NCBI GenBank assembly: GCA_016869895.1
Contig: VGDC01000064.1
Coordinates: 1-8,575 of the forward strand
Length of the DNA: 8,575 bases
Direction of reading: 5' to 3'
Origin: Alphaproteobacteria bacterium
GTDB taxonomy: Bacteria > Pseudomonadota > Alphaproteobacteria > Rickettsiales > VGDC01
Below the pieces are notes generated by a model. The model was not told the origin of the DNA, did not search any database, and worked only from the letters and a program-made list of their open reading frames with translations. This document shows, one piece after another, positions 1 through 6,324 of the stretch; the stretch's first letter is position 1, and each line of letters opens with the position of its first letter. Position numbers and translations under genes: made by a program.

Positions 1-171
1 GCCGATGTTGTTCACGAGGTCAGCCTGAGCAGCAGGGTTGCTGGACTGGTGAGCGTAAGGATCGTTACCAGCGCCACCGCCGTTAACGCCATCGGTACCG
101 GTAGGAGCGGTTTCGCACGCAGCAACGGCGAAGAGAGCGGAAGCAGCCGCCAGAAGTTTAAGAGCTTTCAT
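1..171 (-). CDS. pal: Pal, peptidoglycan-associated outer-membrane lipoprotein (N-terminal part only)
   Basis: Only the first 57 codons are present; the gene continues past the window edge. The product starts MKALKLLAAASALFAVAACE, a lipoprotein signal peptide with lipobox VAAC, so Cys19 would be the lipidated residue. A Gly/Asn/Thr-rich linker follows, and the last residues (QADLVNNIG) fit the start of the segment just before the OmpA-like peptidoglycan-binding domain. Pal is the outer-membrane end of the Tol-Pal system and binds peptidoglycan or TolB. The start is supported by a GGAG at 178-181, six bases before the ATG. It follows tolB as in most proteobacteria, but a terminator at 432-465 separates the two. 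The OmpA-like domain is out of view, so the identity rests on lipobox, position and the short N-terminal match. Confidence 0.87.
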   Translation of the reverse strand, partial: MKALKLLAAASALFAVAACETAPTGTDGVNGGGAGNDPYAHQSSNPAAQADLVNNIG

Positions 172-323
172 TTGTATCTCCAAGATAAAAAAGAACGTTT
201 TGTTTAAGCAAAATAAGGGTTTGCGGATAACCCGACACGCGTATTCCGTGCCCTGTCACCAGTCGCCAGCGCAGTGTCCTATCACTCCACTACGCCGGAG
301 AATTAGAATGCTGGAGGCTTTGA
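172..323 (-). promoter_or_regulatory. Untranslated leader of pal with possible hairpins
   Basis: This stretch lies between the candidate pal promoter and the pal start and has no convincing coding frame. Read on the minus strand it can form two adjacent short hairpins. One pairs 247-252 with 234-239 (six pairs including one G·U, 7-base loop). The other pairs 229-233 with 217-221 (five pairs, 7-base loop) and is followed by TTATTTT at 216-210. The second resembles a weak terminator or attenuator, but five pairs is too short to claim one. It ends with the GGAG ribosome binding site of pal at 178-181. The leader would be about 145 bases long if the promoter is right. Any regulatory role is inference. 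Confidence 0.4.
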
Positions 324-351
324 ATTATACGATTGGCGGTAGAAATCAACA
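324..351 (-). promoter_or_regulatory. Candidate promoter for pal
   Basis: A perfect TATAAT lies at 324-329 on the minus strand. The -35 is weak: TGTTGA at 346-351 with a 16-base spacer, or TTGATT at 344-349 with only 14. It lies between the tolB terminator and pal, where a promoter is needed if pal is not read from tolB. Transcription would start near position 317. The -10 match is direct; its use as a promoter is inferred. Confidence 0.5.
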
Positions 352-377
352 GGAATAAGCAAAACCCCTCGCGGTAG

Positions 378-403
378 GTGTTGAATTTGTTACACCGCAA
401 CAC
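378..403. repeat. Short inverted repeat between tolB terminator and pal promoter
   Basis: GTGTTG at 378-383 is the reverse complement of CAACAC at 398-403, with 14 bases between. It sits upstream of the candidate pal -35, where an operator could lie. Six-base arms can arise by chance, so this is a weak call. Confidence 0.2.
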
Positions 404-431
404 AAATGCAACAGTTCTATAAAGAAGCCAT

Positions 432-465
432 AAAAAAAACCCGCGCCGTTGAGGGCGCGGGTTTT
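432..465 (-). terminator. Intrinsic (rho-independent) terminator after tolB
   Basis: A perfect 12-base-pair stem pairs 454-465 with 436-447, with a 6-base loop at 448-453. Eight of the stem pairs are an unbroken G-C block. In the minus-strand transcript it is followed by a run of U read from 439 to 432, of which the last four lie beyond the stem. It starts 16 bases after the tolB stop codon. On the plus strand the tail is only TTTTA, and no plus-strand gene ends here, so it is assigned to the minus strand. Confidence 0.93.
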
Positions 466-481
466 ATTCCAAATCCGATGC

Positions 482-1813
482 TTAGTAGCGCAGCAGCGGC
501 GACCAGGCGGGGTCGGAAGCGTCGGTCGGGGTGATGACCTCACGCAGGTTGCGGCCCGTGATGTCGATGGAATAGACCTTGGAGCGACCGGGAGTCGCGC
601 CGCGGGAACGTTCACCACGGGAGAACATGATCACGCGACCGTTCGGCGCCCAGGTGGGGCCTTCATCCAACCAGCTGCTGGTGATGGTGCGCTCGCCCGT
701 GCCATCGGGACGCATGACGCCGATGTAGAACTGACCGCCGGTCATCTTGGTGAAGGCGATGAGGTCTCCACGGGGCGACCAGACGGGGGTGGAGTAGTTA
801 CCCTTCTCGAAGCTGATGCGCTTGACGCCCGAACCATCGGCGTTCATGACGTAAATCTGCTGGGAGCCGCCACGGTCGGAGTTGAAGACGATCTGCTTGC
901 CATCGGGGGAGTAAGAGGGCGAGGTGTCGATGCCGTTGGAGTTGGTGACCTGACGCATCGCTTTGGTGGCGAGGTTCATCTCATGGATGTTGGTCACGCC
1001 GTTCTTGGCGATGGACATGATGACTTTCTTACCATCGAAGGAGAAACGCGGCGCGAAGGACATGCCCTCGAAGGTGCCGACGACCTGCTCACGTCCGGTC
1101 TGCAAATCACGCAGGTATACCTTCGGGCTGCGACCCTGATAGGCCATATACAGCACTTCCTGCGAGTTCGGGGAGAAGCGCGGGGTCAACACGAGGTTTT
1201 TGCCGTCGGTAAGGAATTTGTGGTTCGCACCGTCCTGATCCATGATAGCGAGACGCTTGATGCGGCGTTTTGCAGGGCCGGATTCGGCGACATAGACCAC
1301 GCGGGTGTCGAAGTAACCGCCTTCGCCGGTGGTGGATTTATAGATCTCATCGGCGATGAGATGCGCCACGCGACGCCAGTTGCCCGTCAGGGTGTTGAAT
1401 TCCTTGCCGGTCTTCTGGGTTTCGGCGAGTACATCCCACAGGCGGAAGGTGACTTTCACCTGACCCGCGCCGGAGTTCTCGATGGTGCCGGTGACAAGAC
1501 CTTGCGCGTTGATCTGGCGCCAGTCAGGGAAACGGGGGAGGGTCTGACCGAAGGTGAGCTTTTCGATGAAAGCGGATTCGGGGATGGGGCGGAAGAGGCC
1601 GGAACGCTCAAGGTCGGCAGCCACGACAGCCATGATTTCTTTGCCCAAACCAGCGGTGGAGGCATCCTGCGCGGAAAGGGCAGGAACGGCGATGGGGATG
1701 GGGTCAGGCGTCGCCTGATTGATATTCACTTCCAACTGCGCGCTGGCAGCGGAGCTGAAAGCCAGTGCGGCGAACAGAACGGTGAGGAAAGAGAGGAAAC
1801 GCGAACGGAGCAT
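482..1813 (-). CDS. tolB: TolB, periplasmic beta-propeller protein of the Tol-Pal system
   Basis: The product has 443 residues, close to the usual 430 or so. Residues 1-25 are a Sec signal peptide ending ASA, with predicted cleavage before QLEVNI. The mature N-terminus carries the PIPIAVP segment typical of the TolA-contacting strand. An N-terminal alpha/beta domain (about 40-165) is followed by a six-bladed propeller with repeated xxWSPDGxxIxF-type blade motifs near 212, 255, 299, 343, 386 and 434 (for example SPSYSPDGKQIVF). TolB binds Pal and passes force from TolA to it. I chose the ATG at 1813 because it gives a clean signal peptide and has AGGTGA at 1818-1823. An in-frame ATG at 1885 adds 24 residues with no good ribosome site and buries the signal peptide. 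The gene lies 122 bases after tolA and ends at a strong terminator. Confidence 0.97.
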   Translation of the reverse strand: MLRSRFLSFLTVLFAALAFSSAASAQLEVNINQATPDPIPIAVPALSAQDASTAGLGKEIMAVVAADLERSGLFRPIPESAFIEKLTFGQTLPRFPDWRQINAQGLVTGTIENSGAGQVKVTFRLWDVLAETQKTGKEFNTLTGNWRRVAHLIADEIYKSTTGEGGYFDTRVVYVAESGPAKRRIKRLAIMDQDGANHKFLTDGKNLVLTPRFSPNSQEVLYMAYQGRSPKVYLRDLQTGREQVVGTFEGMSFAPRFSFDGKKVIMSIAKNGVTNIHEMNLATKAMRQVTNSNGIDTSPSYSPDGKQIVFNSDRGGSQQIYVMNADGSGVKRISFEKGNYSTPVWSPRGDLIAFTKMTGGQFYIGVMRPDGTGERTITSSWLDEGPTWAPNGRVIMFSRGERSRGATPGRSKVYSIDITGRNLREVITPTDASDPAWSPLLRY

Positions 1814-1900
1814 GGCATCACCTGAAGGCAAGGGGTTGGGGAATTTCGACTTACTTTTCATAGTACAGCCGGAAAGAAGAAGCAAAGGAATAGAGGGCGG

Positions 1901-1925
1901 AAAGGCAAAAAACTATACAGCCTTT
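1901..1925. repeat. Short inverted repeat in the tolA-tolB gap
   Basis: AAAGGC at 1901-1906 and GCCTTT at 1920-1925 are reverse complements with a 13-base A-rich spacer. They lie in the 122-base gap between the tolA stop and the tolB start, the longest spacing inside the tol block. There is no U-run after the second arm on either strand, so it is not a clear terminator. On the minus strand the spacer includes TATAGT, a poor -10 match. Function is unknown and chance occurrence is possible. Confidence 0.2.
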
Positions 1926-1935
1926 ATGCGCGGCA

Positions 1936-2769
1936 TTACAGCATCACGCGCGGGTCGAAGGTGACGACCAGTTCTTTCCACATGTGGTATTGCCCGGCGG
2001 GTAGATTCTTCAGCGGGGTGCAGGAGCCGTTGCGGGTGGCGCGGATGGCGGAATCCACGATGGCGCGGAAATAACCGTTGGACTTATATTCACCCGCTTG
2101 TGACCCATGCAGCTTCGCGCTGGCGATGCTACCATCCGGATTCACGGAAACAAGAATCTTCGCCGCTTTGATTTTATCCTCCGGCGCGCCGCCGGTGTAC
2201 AGCCAGCACGGCATGATTTGGCTGCGTATATTATCCTGCAAGGCCATCGCCTGTGGGGAATTCTGGTCAAAAGCGGATTCGCTGATGGCTTTTTTGCCAT
2301 CATCGGGTGTGCCTACAGGGCTATCAACCTTTGGTGCAGGTGGTTTCTTTTCTGCCTTCTTGAGGTCTTTCAGAATGTCATCCAAAGAAGGTTCTTCTAC
2401 TGTTTTCGCCTCTTCTTTTTTCTGTTCCTTCTTTTCCTCTTTCTTCTCTTCTTTTTTCACCGGTTCGGGAACGGGCTCTGGCTTCGGCTCCGGCTTCTTC
2501 TCTTCCTTTTTGGGTTCCTCTTTCTTCACCTCTTCCTGCTTAACTGGCTTCTTCACCTCTTCGCGGGGCTTCGGCGGCTCCTCAGTCTTTTTCTTGGGCG
2601 CGGTGTCTTGGTTCTTAATATTGGTAGGTCCAACAGGATGAATTTCCACGGACATCACCAATGGCTGTGGCAGCGGTTCAGGGTCTAAAAAAGACGGCAA
2701 GCCGAAGACCAGCAGTATTAGGATGACTGCGTGGAAGGCTGACGAAGCTGCGAGGCCGCGAAGGGACAC
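1936..2769 (-). CDS. tolA: TolA, inner-membrane to periplasm-spanning protein
   Basis: The product has 277 residues, shorter than E. coli TolA (421), in line with a shorter central rod. One membrane helix lies at about residues 8-28. Residues 55-150 are low-complexity Lys/Glu/Pro sequence (runs such as KKEEPKKEEKKPEPKPEPVP), the expected periplasm-spanning part. The C-terminal TolA/TonB-type domain covers about 170-277, with the pattern QDNIRSQIMPCW, a conserved-looking VNPDGSI, and Cys188 and Cys250 placed to form a disulfide. TolA joins the TolQ-TolR motor to TolB and Pal. The start codon is GTG, with GGAG ending ten bases upstream inside the end of tolR; only six bases separate the two genes. 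The next in-frame ATG would remove the membrane helix, which supports the GTG. Confidence 0.95.
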   Translation of the reverse strand: MSLRGLAASSAFHAVILILLVFGLPSFLDPEPLPQPLVMSVEIHPVGPTNIKNQDTAPKKKTEEPPKPREEVKKPVKQEEVKKEEPKKEEKKPEPKPEPVPEPVKKEEKKEEKKEQKKEEAKTVEEPSLDDILKDLKKAEKKPPAPKVDSPVGTPDDGKKAISESAFDQNSPQAMALQDNIRSQIMPCWLYTGGAPEDKIKAAKILVSVNPDGSIASAKLHGSQAGEYKSNGYFRAIVDSAIRATRNGSCTPLKNLPAGQYHMWKELVVTFDPRVML

Positions 2770-2775
2770 CGAATC

Positions 2776-3222
2776 TTATCTCCGTTTCGCCGGAGTGGAT
2801 TCGACATCGGTGAGCAGCGCGACCTTCATGAATCCGGCAGCGTTGATTTCACCCACGACCTTCATGATAACACCGTAATCGACAGCGGAATCACCCTTCA
2901 CGAAGATGCGCTTCTCCTTGTTCTGACCTGCGATGGCCTGAAGCTTGGACTGGATTTCGCTCAAAGGATATTTCGTGTCCTGCACATAGACTTCGCCCTT
3001 GCGGTTGATGCTGACGGTCAAAGGCTCGTCATTGCCCGAAACCGGCGCGGCTTTGGTCTCCGGCAGGTCCACCTCGACACCGGCGGTCAGCATGGGTGCG
3101 GCCACCATGAAGATGATGAGCAGCACGAGCATGACATCGACGAACGGTGTCACGTTGATCTCCGAGAACCCGCCTCTGCGATTCCTGCGGCCACCGCCGC
3201 GTTTCTGCATGGATGCACCCAT
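2776..3222 (-). CDS. tolR: TolR, ExbD-like subunit of the Tol-Pal proton motor
   Basis: The product has 148 residues, near the family norm (E. coli 142). A basic N-terminus (about 1-18) precedes the motif SEINVTPFVDVMLVLLIIFM. The single membrane helix covers roughly 25-46 and contains Asp29, equivalent to the proton-pathway Asp23 of E. coli TolR. VEVDLPET follows directly, and the periplasmic ExbD/TolR domain covers about 60-140. TolR works with TolQ in the inner membrane to power TolA. The first ATG has AGGAG seven bases upstream; an internal ATG four codons later is less well placed. It starts 23 bases after tolQ and runs almost directly into tolA. Confidence 0.97.
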   Translation of the reverse strand: MGASMQKRGGGRRNRRGGFSEINVTPFVDVMLVLLIIFMVAAPMLTAGVEVDLPETKAAPVSGNDEPLTVSINRKGEVYVQDTKYPLSEIQSKLQAIAGQNKEKRIFVKGDSAVDYGVIMKVVGEINAAGFMKVALLTDVESTPAKRR

Positions 3223-3245
3223 GGGGCAACTCCTGAAAGGTTAGG

Positions 3246-4004
3246 TTACTTCTCTGTGTCCAACTGACGGGAGAGGAGCGTGTTGAATTCGGTGCTGAAG
3301 TCTTCCAGCTTGCCCGTCAGGCGGTCAAGCTCACCGGAGAATTTGTTGTATCCGATGACCGCAGGGATAGCCGCGAAGAGGCCGATGGCAGTCGCCAGCA
3401 AGGCTTCCGCGATACCGGGCGCGACGACGGCCAGCGTGGTGTTCTTCGAAGCAGCGATGCTGGTGAAGCTGTTCATGATACCCCAGACCGTGCCGAACAG
3501 ACCGATGAACGGCGCGGAAGAGCCGACGGTGGCAAGGAAGCCGAGGTTATGCTCCAGCTTGTCCAATTCGCGGTTACGGGTGATCTGCATCACCTGCGAC
3601 ACACGCTCACGCACGCCGATGCGAAGACCGGGGTGGATAGCGGCGGAGCCTTCCTGACGGGAGCGATACCACTCTTCCATGCCAGCGGTGAAGATGACAG
3701 CCAGCGGGTGCGTGGCGCGTTTCTTGACTTTCTCATAGAATTTATCGATCGCACCGGAAGACCAGAAGTCCTTCTCGAAGCGGTTGGTGGACATGCGGAT
3801 GGCTTTGAAGCGCACGTATTTGTCGCACATGATCGCCCAGCTCCAGAAGGAGGCCAGAAGCAGCGAAATCATCACCGCTTTGACGACGAAATCCGCCTGC
3901 ATGAACATGCCGAGGATGGAAAGGTCGTGGACGGCTGCTGCTGCGCCACCCGCCACATCGGCGGAGGCCACGGGGGTCACGGCGGTATCTACTTTGCTGC
4001 TCAT
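3246..4004 (-). CDS. tolQ: TolQ, MotA/ExbB-family subunit of the Tol-Pal proton motor
   Basis: The product has 252 residues, slightly longer than E. coli TolQ (230) because of an Ala-rich N-terminal extension of about 25 residues. Three membrane helices are visible: about 36-59, 154-177 and 191-218. The family signatures LATVGSSAPFIGLFGTVWGI and VAPGIAEALLATAIGLFAAI are intact, including Thr159 and Thr205, which correspond to the functionally important Thr145 and Thr178 of E. coli. TolQ forms the ring around the TolR helices and couples proton flow to TolA movement. The ATG at 4004 has AGGAG 11 bases upstream, a slightly long spacing. It lies 45 bases after ybgC. Confidence 0.97.
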   Translation of the reverse strand: MSSKVDTAVTPVASADVAGGAAAAVHDLSILGMFMQADFVVKAVMISLLLASFWSWAIMCDKYVRFKAIRMSTNRFEKDFWSSGAIDKFYEKVKKRATHPLAVIFTAGMEEWYRSRQEGSAAIHPGLRIGVRERVSQVMQITRNRELDKLEHNLGFLATVGSSAPFIGLFGTVWGIMNSFTSIAASKNTTLAVVAPGIAEALLATAIGLFAAIPAVIGYNKFSGELDRLTGKLEDFSTEFNTLLSRQLDTEK

Positions 4005-4049
4005 GGTGCGCTTCGCTCCTGTCGAGTGATTTTGCGTTGCTTATCAGTG

Positions 4050-4511
4050 TTATACGGTCTGTGCGGTTTGCAGGGGCAATGCCGCCAGCAAGGTCTCCCG
4101 CACGGATTGGGGGATTTTCGAGGGCTTCACAGCCGCGTTGACGCATACCATAAATGCATCCACGACTGCAATGGTCTCTTTGCGCACAAGGAACTCTTGG
4201 CGCATTAGCAGGCTGGTGGTGCGCATTTCCTGAATGCTGGTGCGCACGGTGAGGAGATCGTCCAGCCGCGCAGGCTTGAGGTAATCCACCACGCAGCGGC
4301 GCGCCACGAACCACACGCCATGCTCGCTCATCAGCTCCTGATGGTCGATTCCGGCGAGGTGCAGGGCTTCGGTGCGGCCACGCTCGGCGAAGCGCAGGTA
4401 GTTCGCATAGTAAACCACGCCGCCCGCATCGGTATCTTCATAATACACGGGAAAGCTGATTTCATGGGCGCCGCCCACGAATTCGCCGGAGAAACGGTCA
4501 GGGTTACGCAT
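4050..4511 (-). CDS. ybgC: YbgC, Tol-Pal-associated acyl-CoA thioesterase (hotdog fold)
   Basis: The product has 153 residues, slightly longer than E. coli YbgC (134). The hotdog-fold active-site segment YYEDTDAGGVVYYANYLRF is present; Asp28 matches the catalytic Asp18 of E. coli. The residue matching E. coli His25 is Tyr35. I believe that substitution is common in alphaproteobacterial members but cannot verify it here. Family members hydrolyse short-chain acyl-CoA or hydroxybenzoyl-CoA thioesters and are linked genetically to tol-pal. The start at 4511 is one base after the ruvB stop (TGATATG) and has GAGG at 4518-4521, six bases upstream. A farther in-frame ATG at 4547 would overlap ruvB by 35 bases and has a non-family N-terminus. 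Translation is probably coupled to ruvB. Confidence 0.95.
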   Translation of the reverse strand: MRNPDRFSGEFVGGAHEISFPVYYEDTDAGGVVYYANYLRFAERGRTEALHLAGIDHQELMSEHGVWFVARRCVVDYLKPARLDDLLTVRTSIQEMRTTSLLMRQEFLVRKETIAVVDAFMVCVNAAVKPSKIPQSVRETLLAALPLQTAQTV

Positions 4512-4512
4512 A

Positions 4513-5568
4513 TCAATCCTCTTCGGGCTGGTTCGCCAGCAGGTCAAGCTGCGGCTGTGTGGCGATGACGGCGGGGGGCTTCAATCCCAGATGCTTATAG
4601 GCCTGCGGGGTCAGCATGCGTCCGCGCGGGGTGCGCTGCACGAAACCGATTTGCAGGAGATACGGCTCGATGGTCTCCTCCAGCGAATCGCGCTGTTCGG
4701 AAAGACCCGCAGCGATGGTCTCCACGCCCACGGGCACGCCGGGGTAATGGTCAGCGATGAATTTCATATAGCGGCGGTCGGATCCGTCCAGCCCCAGTGC
4801 GTCCACATCCAGTTGGAGCAGTGAAGAATCCGCCAATTTCGCATCAATCTGGGCGGATTTCGCGGCATGGGCGAAATCGCGCACACGGCGCAGCAGGCGC
4901 ACGGCGATGCGCGGCGTGCCACGGGAGCGGCGGGCGATTTCATGGGCGCCGTCAGGGGTGATGTCTTCGCCCAGCAGTTTCGCCGCGCGGGTGATGACCT
5001 TTTCCAGCTCATCCACCTCATAGAAATTGAGGCGCAGGGGAATGCCGAAACGGTCGCGCAGCGGATTCGAGATAAGACCGAGGCGCGTGGTCGCGCCAAC
5101 CAGCGTGAATTTAGGCAGGTCGATGCGCAGCGTGCGCGCCGCAGGGCCTTCACCGATGATGAGGTCGAGCTGGAAATCCTCCATCGCGGGATAAAGCACT
5201 TCTTCCACGGCGGCATTCAGGCGGTGGATTTCATCGATGAACAGCACATCGCCTGCTTGCAGGTTCGTGAGCAGGGCAGCGAGATCCCCCGCTTTGGTCA
5301 GGATAGGGCCGGAAGTGGCCTTGAAGTTAACACCCATTTCGCGGGCGACGATTTGCGCCAGTGTGGTTTTGCCGAGACCAGGAGGGCCATAGAACAGCAC
5401 ATGGTCTAGCGTGTCGCCACGATTGCGTGCCGCTTCCACGAAGACGCGCAGGTTCGCGCAGGACTGCCGCTGGCCAGTGAATTCGTCCAGCTTCAACGGG
5501 CGGAGGGTGGATTCTCCGGTGTCTTCGTCCTGCGGTGCGCCATCGGCGAGGCGGGAGGAGTCGCTCAT
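4513..5568 (-). CDS. ruvB: RuvB, Holliday junction branch migration ATPase
   Basis: The product has 351 residues, normal for RuvB. The N-terminal segment LRPLKLDEFTGQ is typical. Walker A is GPPGLGKTT (61-69), Walker B LFIDEIH (109-115), sensor 1 GATTR (158-162), and the LRDRFG at 170-175 holds the arginine finger. RGTPRIA in the small AAA lid gives sensor 2. The C-terminal winged helix is marked by PYLLQIGFVQRTPRGRMLT. RuvB forms hexameric rings that pump DNA through RuvA-bound Holliday junctions. The start overlaps the ruvA stop as ATGA, with a strong AAGGAG at 5577-5582 eight bases upstream, so RuvA and RuvB are probably made in a coupled way. No missing key residue is seen. Confidence 0.98.
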   Translation of the reverse strand: MSDSSRLADGAPQDEDTGESTLRPLKLDEFTGQRQSCANLRVFVEAARNRGDTLDHVLFYGPPGLGKTTLAQIVAREMGVNFKATSGPILTKAGDLAALLTNLQAGDVLFIDEIHRLNAAVEEVLYPAMEDFQLDLIIGEGPAARTLRIDLPKFTLVGATTRLGLISNPLRDRFGIPLRLNFYEVDELEKVITRAAKLLGEDITPDGAHEIARRSRGTPRIAVRLLRRVRDFAHAAKSAQIDAKLADSSLLQLDVDALGLDGSDRRYMKFIADHYPGVPVGVETIAAGLSEQRDSLEETIEPYLLQIGFVQRTPRGRMLTPQAYKHLGLKPPAVIATQPQLDLLANQPEED

Positions 5569-6218
5569 CGTGCAAGCTCCTTCAAGCCAAGGCGGATGAG
5601 GTCATCCAGCTTCGGTGTTTCATCAGGATTGCGCTGGAGGATGCCCGCGACCACGGTGAAGGCATCCGTGCGGGTGTAGCCTAGGTTGGTGAGTGCAGAA
5701 ACCGCATCGTCCATGATGCGTGGCTGGGCGGTAGTGCCAGCGGATTTTTTGCCCTTCGCGGGTTTCGCATCTGCGATTTCCACCACGCCGGAATTCGTGG
5801 GCATGGGCAGCGCGCCCATCTTCACCACTTTGCTTTTCAGTTCCGTCACGATGCGTTCAGCGACCTTCGGGCCGATGCCTTTGACACGGGTCAGCCCCGT
5901 TTTGTCCTGCGCGCCGATGGTGCGCGACAGGCCGTCTGCATCGAACGTGCCCTGAATCGCCTGGGCCATTTTCGCGCCGACGCCTTGCACCCCAGTCAGC
6001 AAACGGAACCATTCGCGCTCCAACGCGTCAGCGAAGCCGTAAAGATGGATGTGGTCTTCGCGCACATGGGTTTCGATGACAAGGGTGGCCGCCGCTCCAG
6101 GCTGCAATGCGCTGAGGGTGCGGGACGAGCAGAATACGACATAGCCCACGCCGTTCACGTCCAGTATGACGGAATCTTCCGTGCTTTCGTCAACGATACC
6201 GCGCAATTTGCCGATCAT
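5565..6218 (-). CDS. ruvA: RuvA, Holliday junction recognition protein
   Basis: The product has 217 residues, a little longer than E. coli RuvA (203). The extra length lies in the flexible linker (about 135-168, rich in Lys, Ala, Pro and Thr). Domain I is an OB fold starting MIGKLRGIVDE. Domain II carries two helix-hairpin-helix motifs, LLTGVQGVGAKMAQAI (73-88) and LTRVKGIGPKVAERIV (109-124). Domain III, which binds RuvB, covers about 170-217. RuvA tetramers hold the junction in a square-planar form. I place the start at 6218 because the product then begins with the family's MIGKL and AAGGA lies at 6225-6229, six bases upstream. An in-frame ATG at 6263 would lie next to a 9-bp hairpin and add 15 residues unlike the family. 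Confidence 0.97.
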   Translation of the reverse strand: MIGKLRGIVDESTEDSVILDVNGVGYVVFCSSRTLSALQPGAAATLVIETHVREDHIHLYGFADALEREWFRLLTGVQGVGAKMAQAIQGTFDADGLSRTIGAQDKTGLTRVKGIGPKVAERIVTELKSKVVKMGALPMPTNSGVVEIADAKPAKGKKSAGTTAQPRIMDDAVSALTNLGYTRTDAFTVVAGILQRNPDETPKLDDLIRLGLKELAR

Positions 6219-6239
6219 GGTGAATCCTTGTTTGTTTCC

Positions 6240-6261
6240 GCGAAAATCTGCTGATTTTCGC
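6240..6261 (-). repeat. 9-bp hairpin just upstream of the ruvA ribosome site
   Basis: Positions 6240-6248 pair perfectly with 6253-6261 around the loop 6249-6252. The stem has five A-T and four G-C pairs. It lies 21 bases before the ruvA start codon, and its apex matches that of the hairpin at 6282-6299. Confidence 0.7.
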
Positions 6262-6281
6262 ATGAAACTGGCTCAGGGCTG

Positions 6282-6299
6282 GCCTGTCTGCTGACAGGC
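6282..6299 (-). repeat. 7-bp GC-rich hairpin in the ruvA leader
   Basis: Positions 6282-6288 pair perfectly with 6293-6299 around the loop 6289-6292. Its central eight bases are identical to those of the hairpin at 6240-6261, while the outer stem pairs differ completely. There is no T-run on either side. Confidence 0.65.
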
Positions 6300-6324
6300 G
6301 GGTTCCGCTCCGGCACATACTACA

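Larger units (their letters stand above)
6219..6324 (-). promoter_or_regulatory. ruvAB leader with two hairpins sharing one apex
   Basis: This 106-base gap separates the upstream 95-residue gene from ruvA. It holds two perfect hairpins. The first in the transcript pairs 6293-6299 with 6282-6288 (7 bp) and the second pairs 6253-6261 with 6240-6248 (9 bp). Both have a four-base loop and in the transcript both have the apex UCAGCAGA (loop AGCA closed by C-G). Neither has a U-run after it, so they are not intrinsic terminators. The second ends ten bases before the ruvA AAGGA. They may affect RNA stability, ribosome access or protein binding. I saw no GTTC-N7-GTTC type SOS box here. Confidence 0.5.

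Noticed and set aside
230..302. tRNA-like stretch on the minus strand in the pal leader, with a segment near 245-285 that recalls tRNA-Glu (AGGACAC...GACAGGG)
   Set aside because: The would-be anticodon stem does not pair, the acceptor ends are not complementary and there is no TTCRA T-loop. At best a chance resemblance.
449..1825. Long open frame of about 458 codons on the plus strand, antisense to tolB
   Set aside because: It mirrors tolB, which has a complete family match. The predicted protein is Gly/Asp/His-rich with no recognisable domain, as expected for the opposite strand of a GC-rich gene, and has no clear ribosome site.
2107..2688. Plus-strand open frame rich in Phe and Leu that looks like a membrane protein
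   Set aside because: The Phe/Leu runs are the reverse complement of the Lys/Glu codons of the TolA rod (AAG/GAG read as CTT/CTC). It is a shadow of tolA.
1936..2769. Functional link between YebC (proline-stall relief) and the Pro-rich TolA
   Set aside because: TolA has only PP pairs (EEPPKP, KKPPAP) and no run of three or more prolines, so there is no sequence reason to claim dependence on YebC.
6219..6263. Longer RuvA starting at the ATG at 6263
   Set aside because: It adds 15 residues not seen in the family, lies beside the 9-bp hairpin and lacks a ribosome site, whereas MIGKL at 6218 has AAGGA at the right distance.
6219..6324. LexA/SOS box expected upstream of ruv genes
   Set aside because: I looked for the alphaproteobacterial GTTC-N7-GTTC (or reverse) pattern in the ruvA leader and did not find it. 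The nearby GTTC/GAAC words have wrong spacing or orientation.
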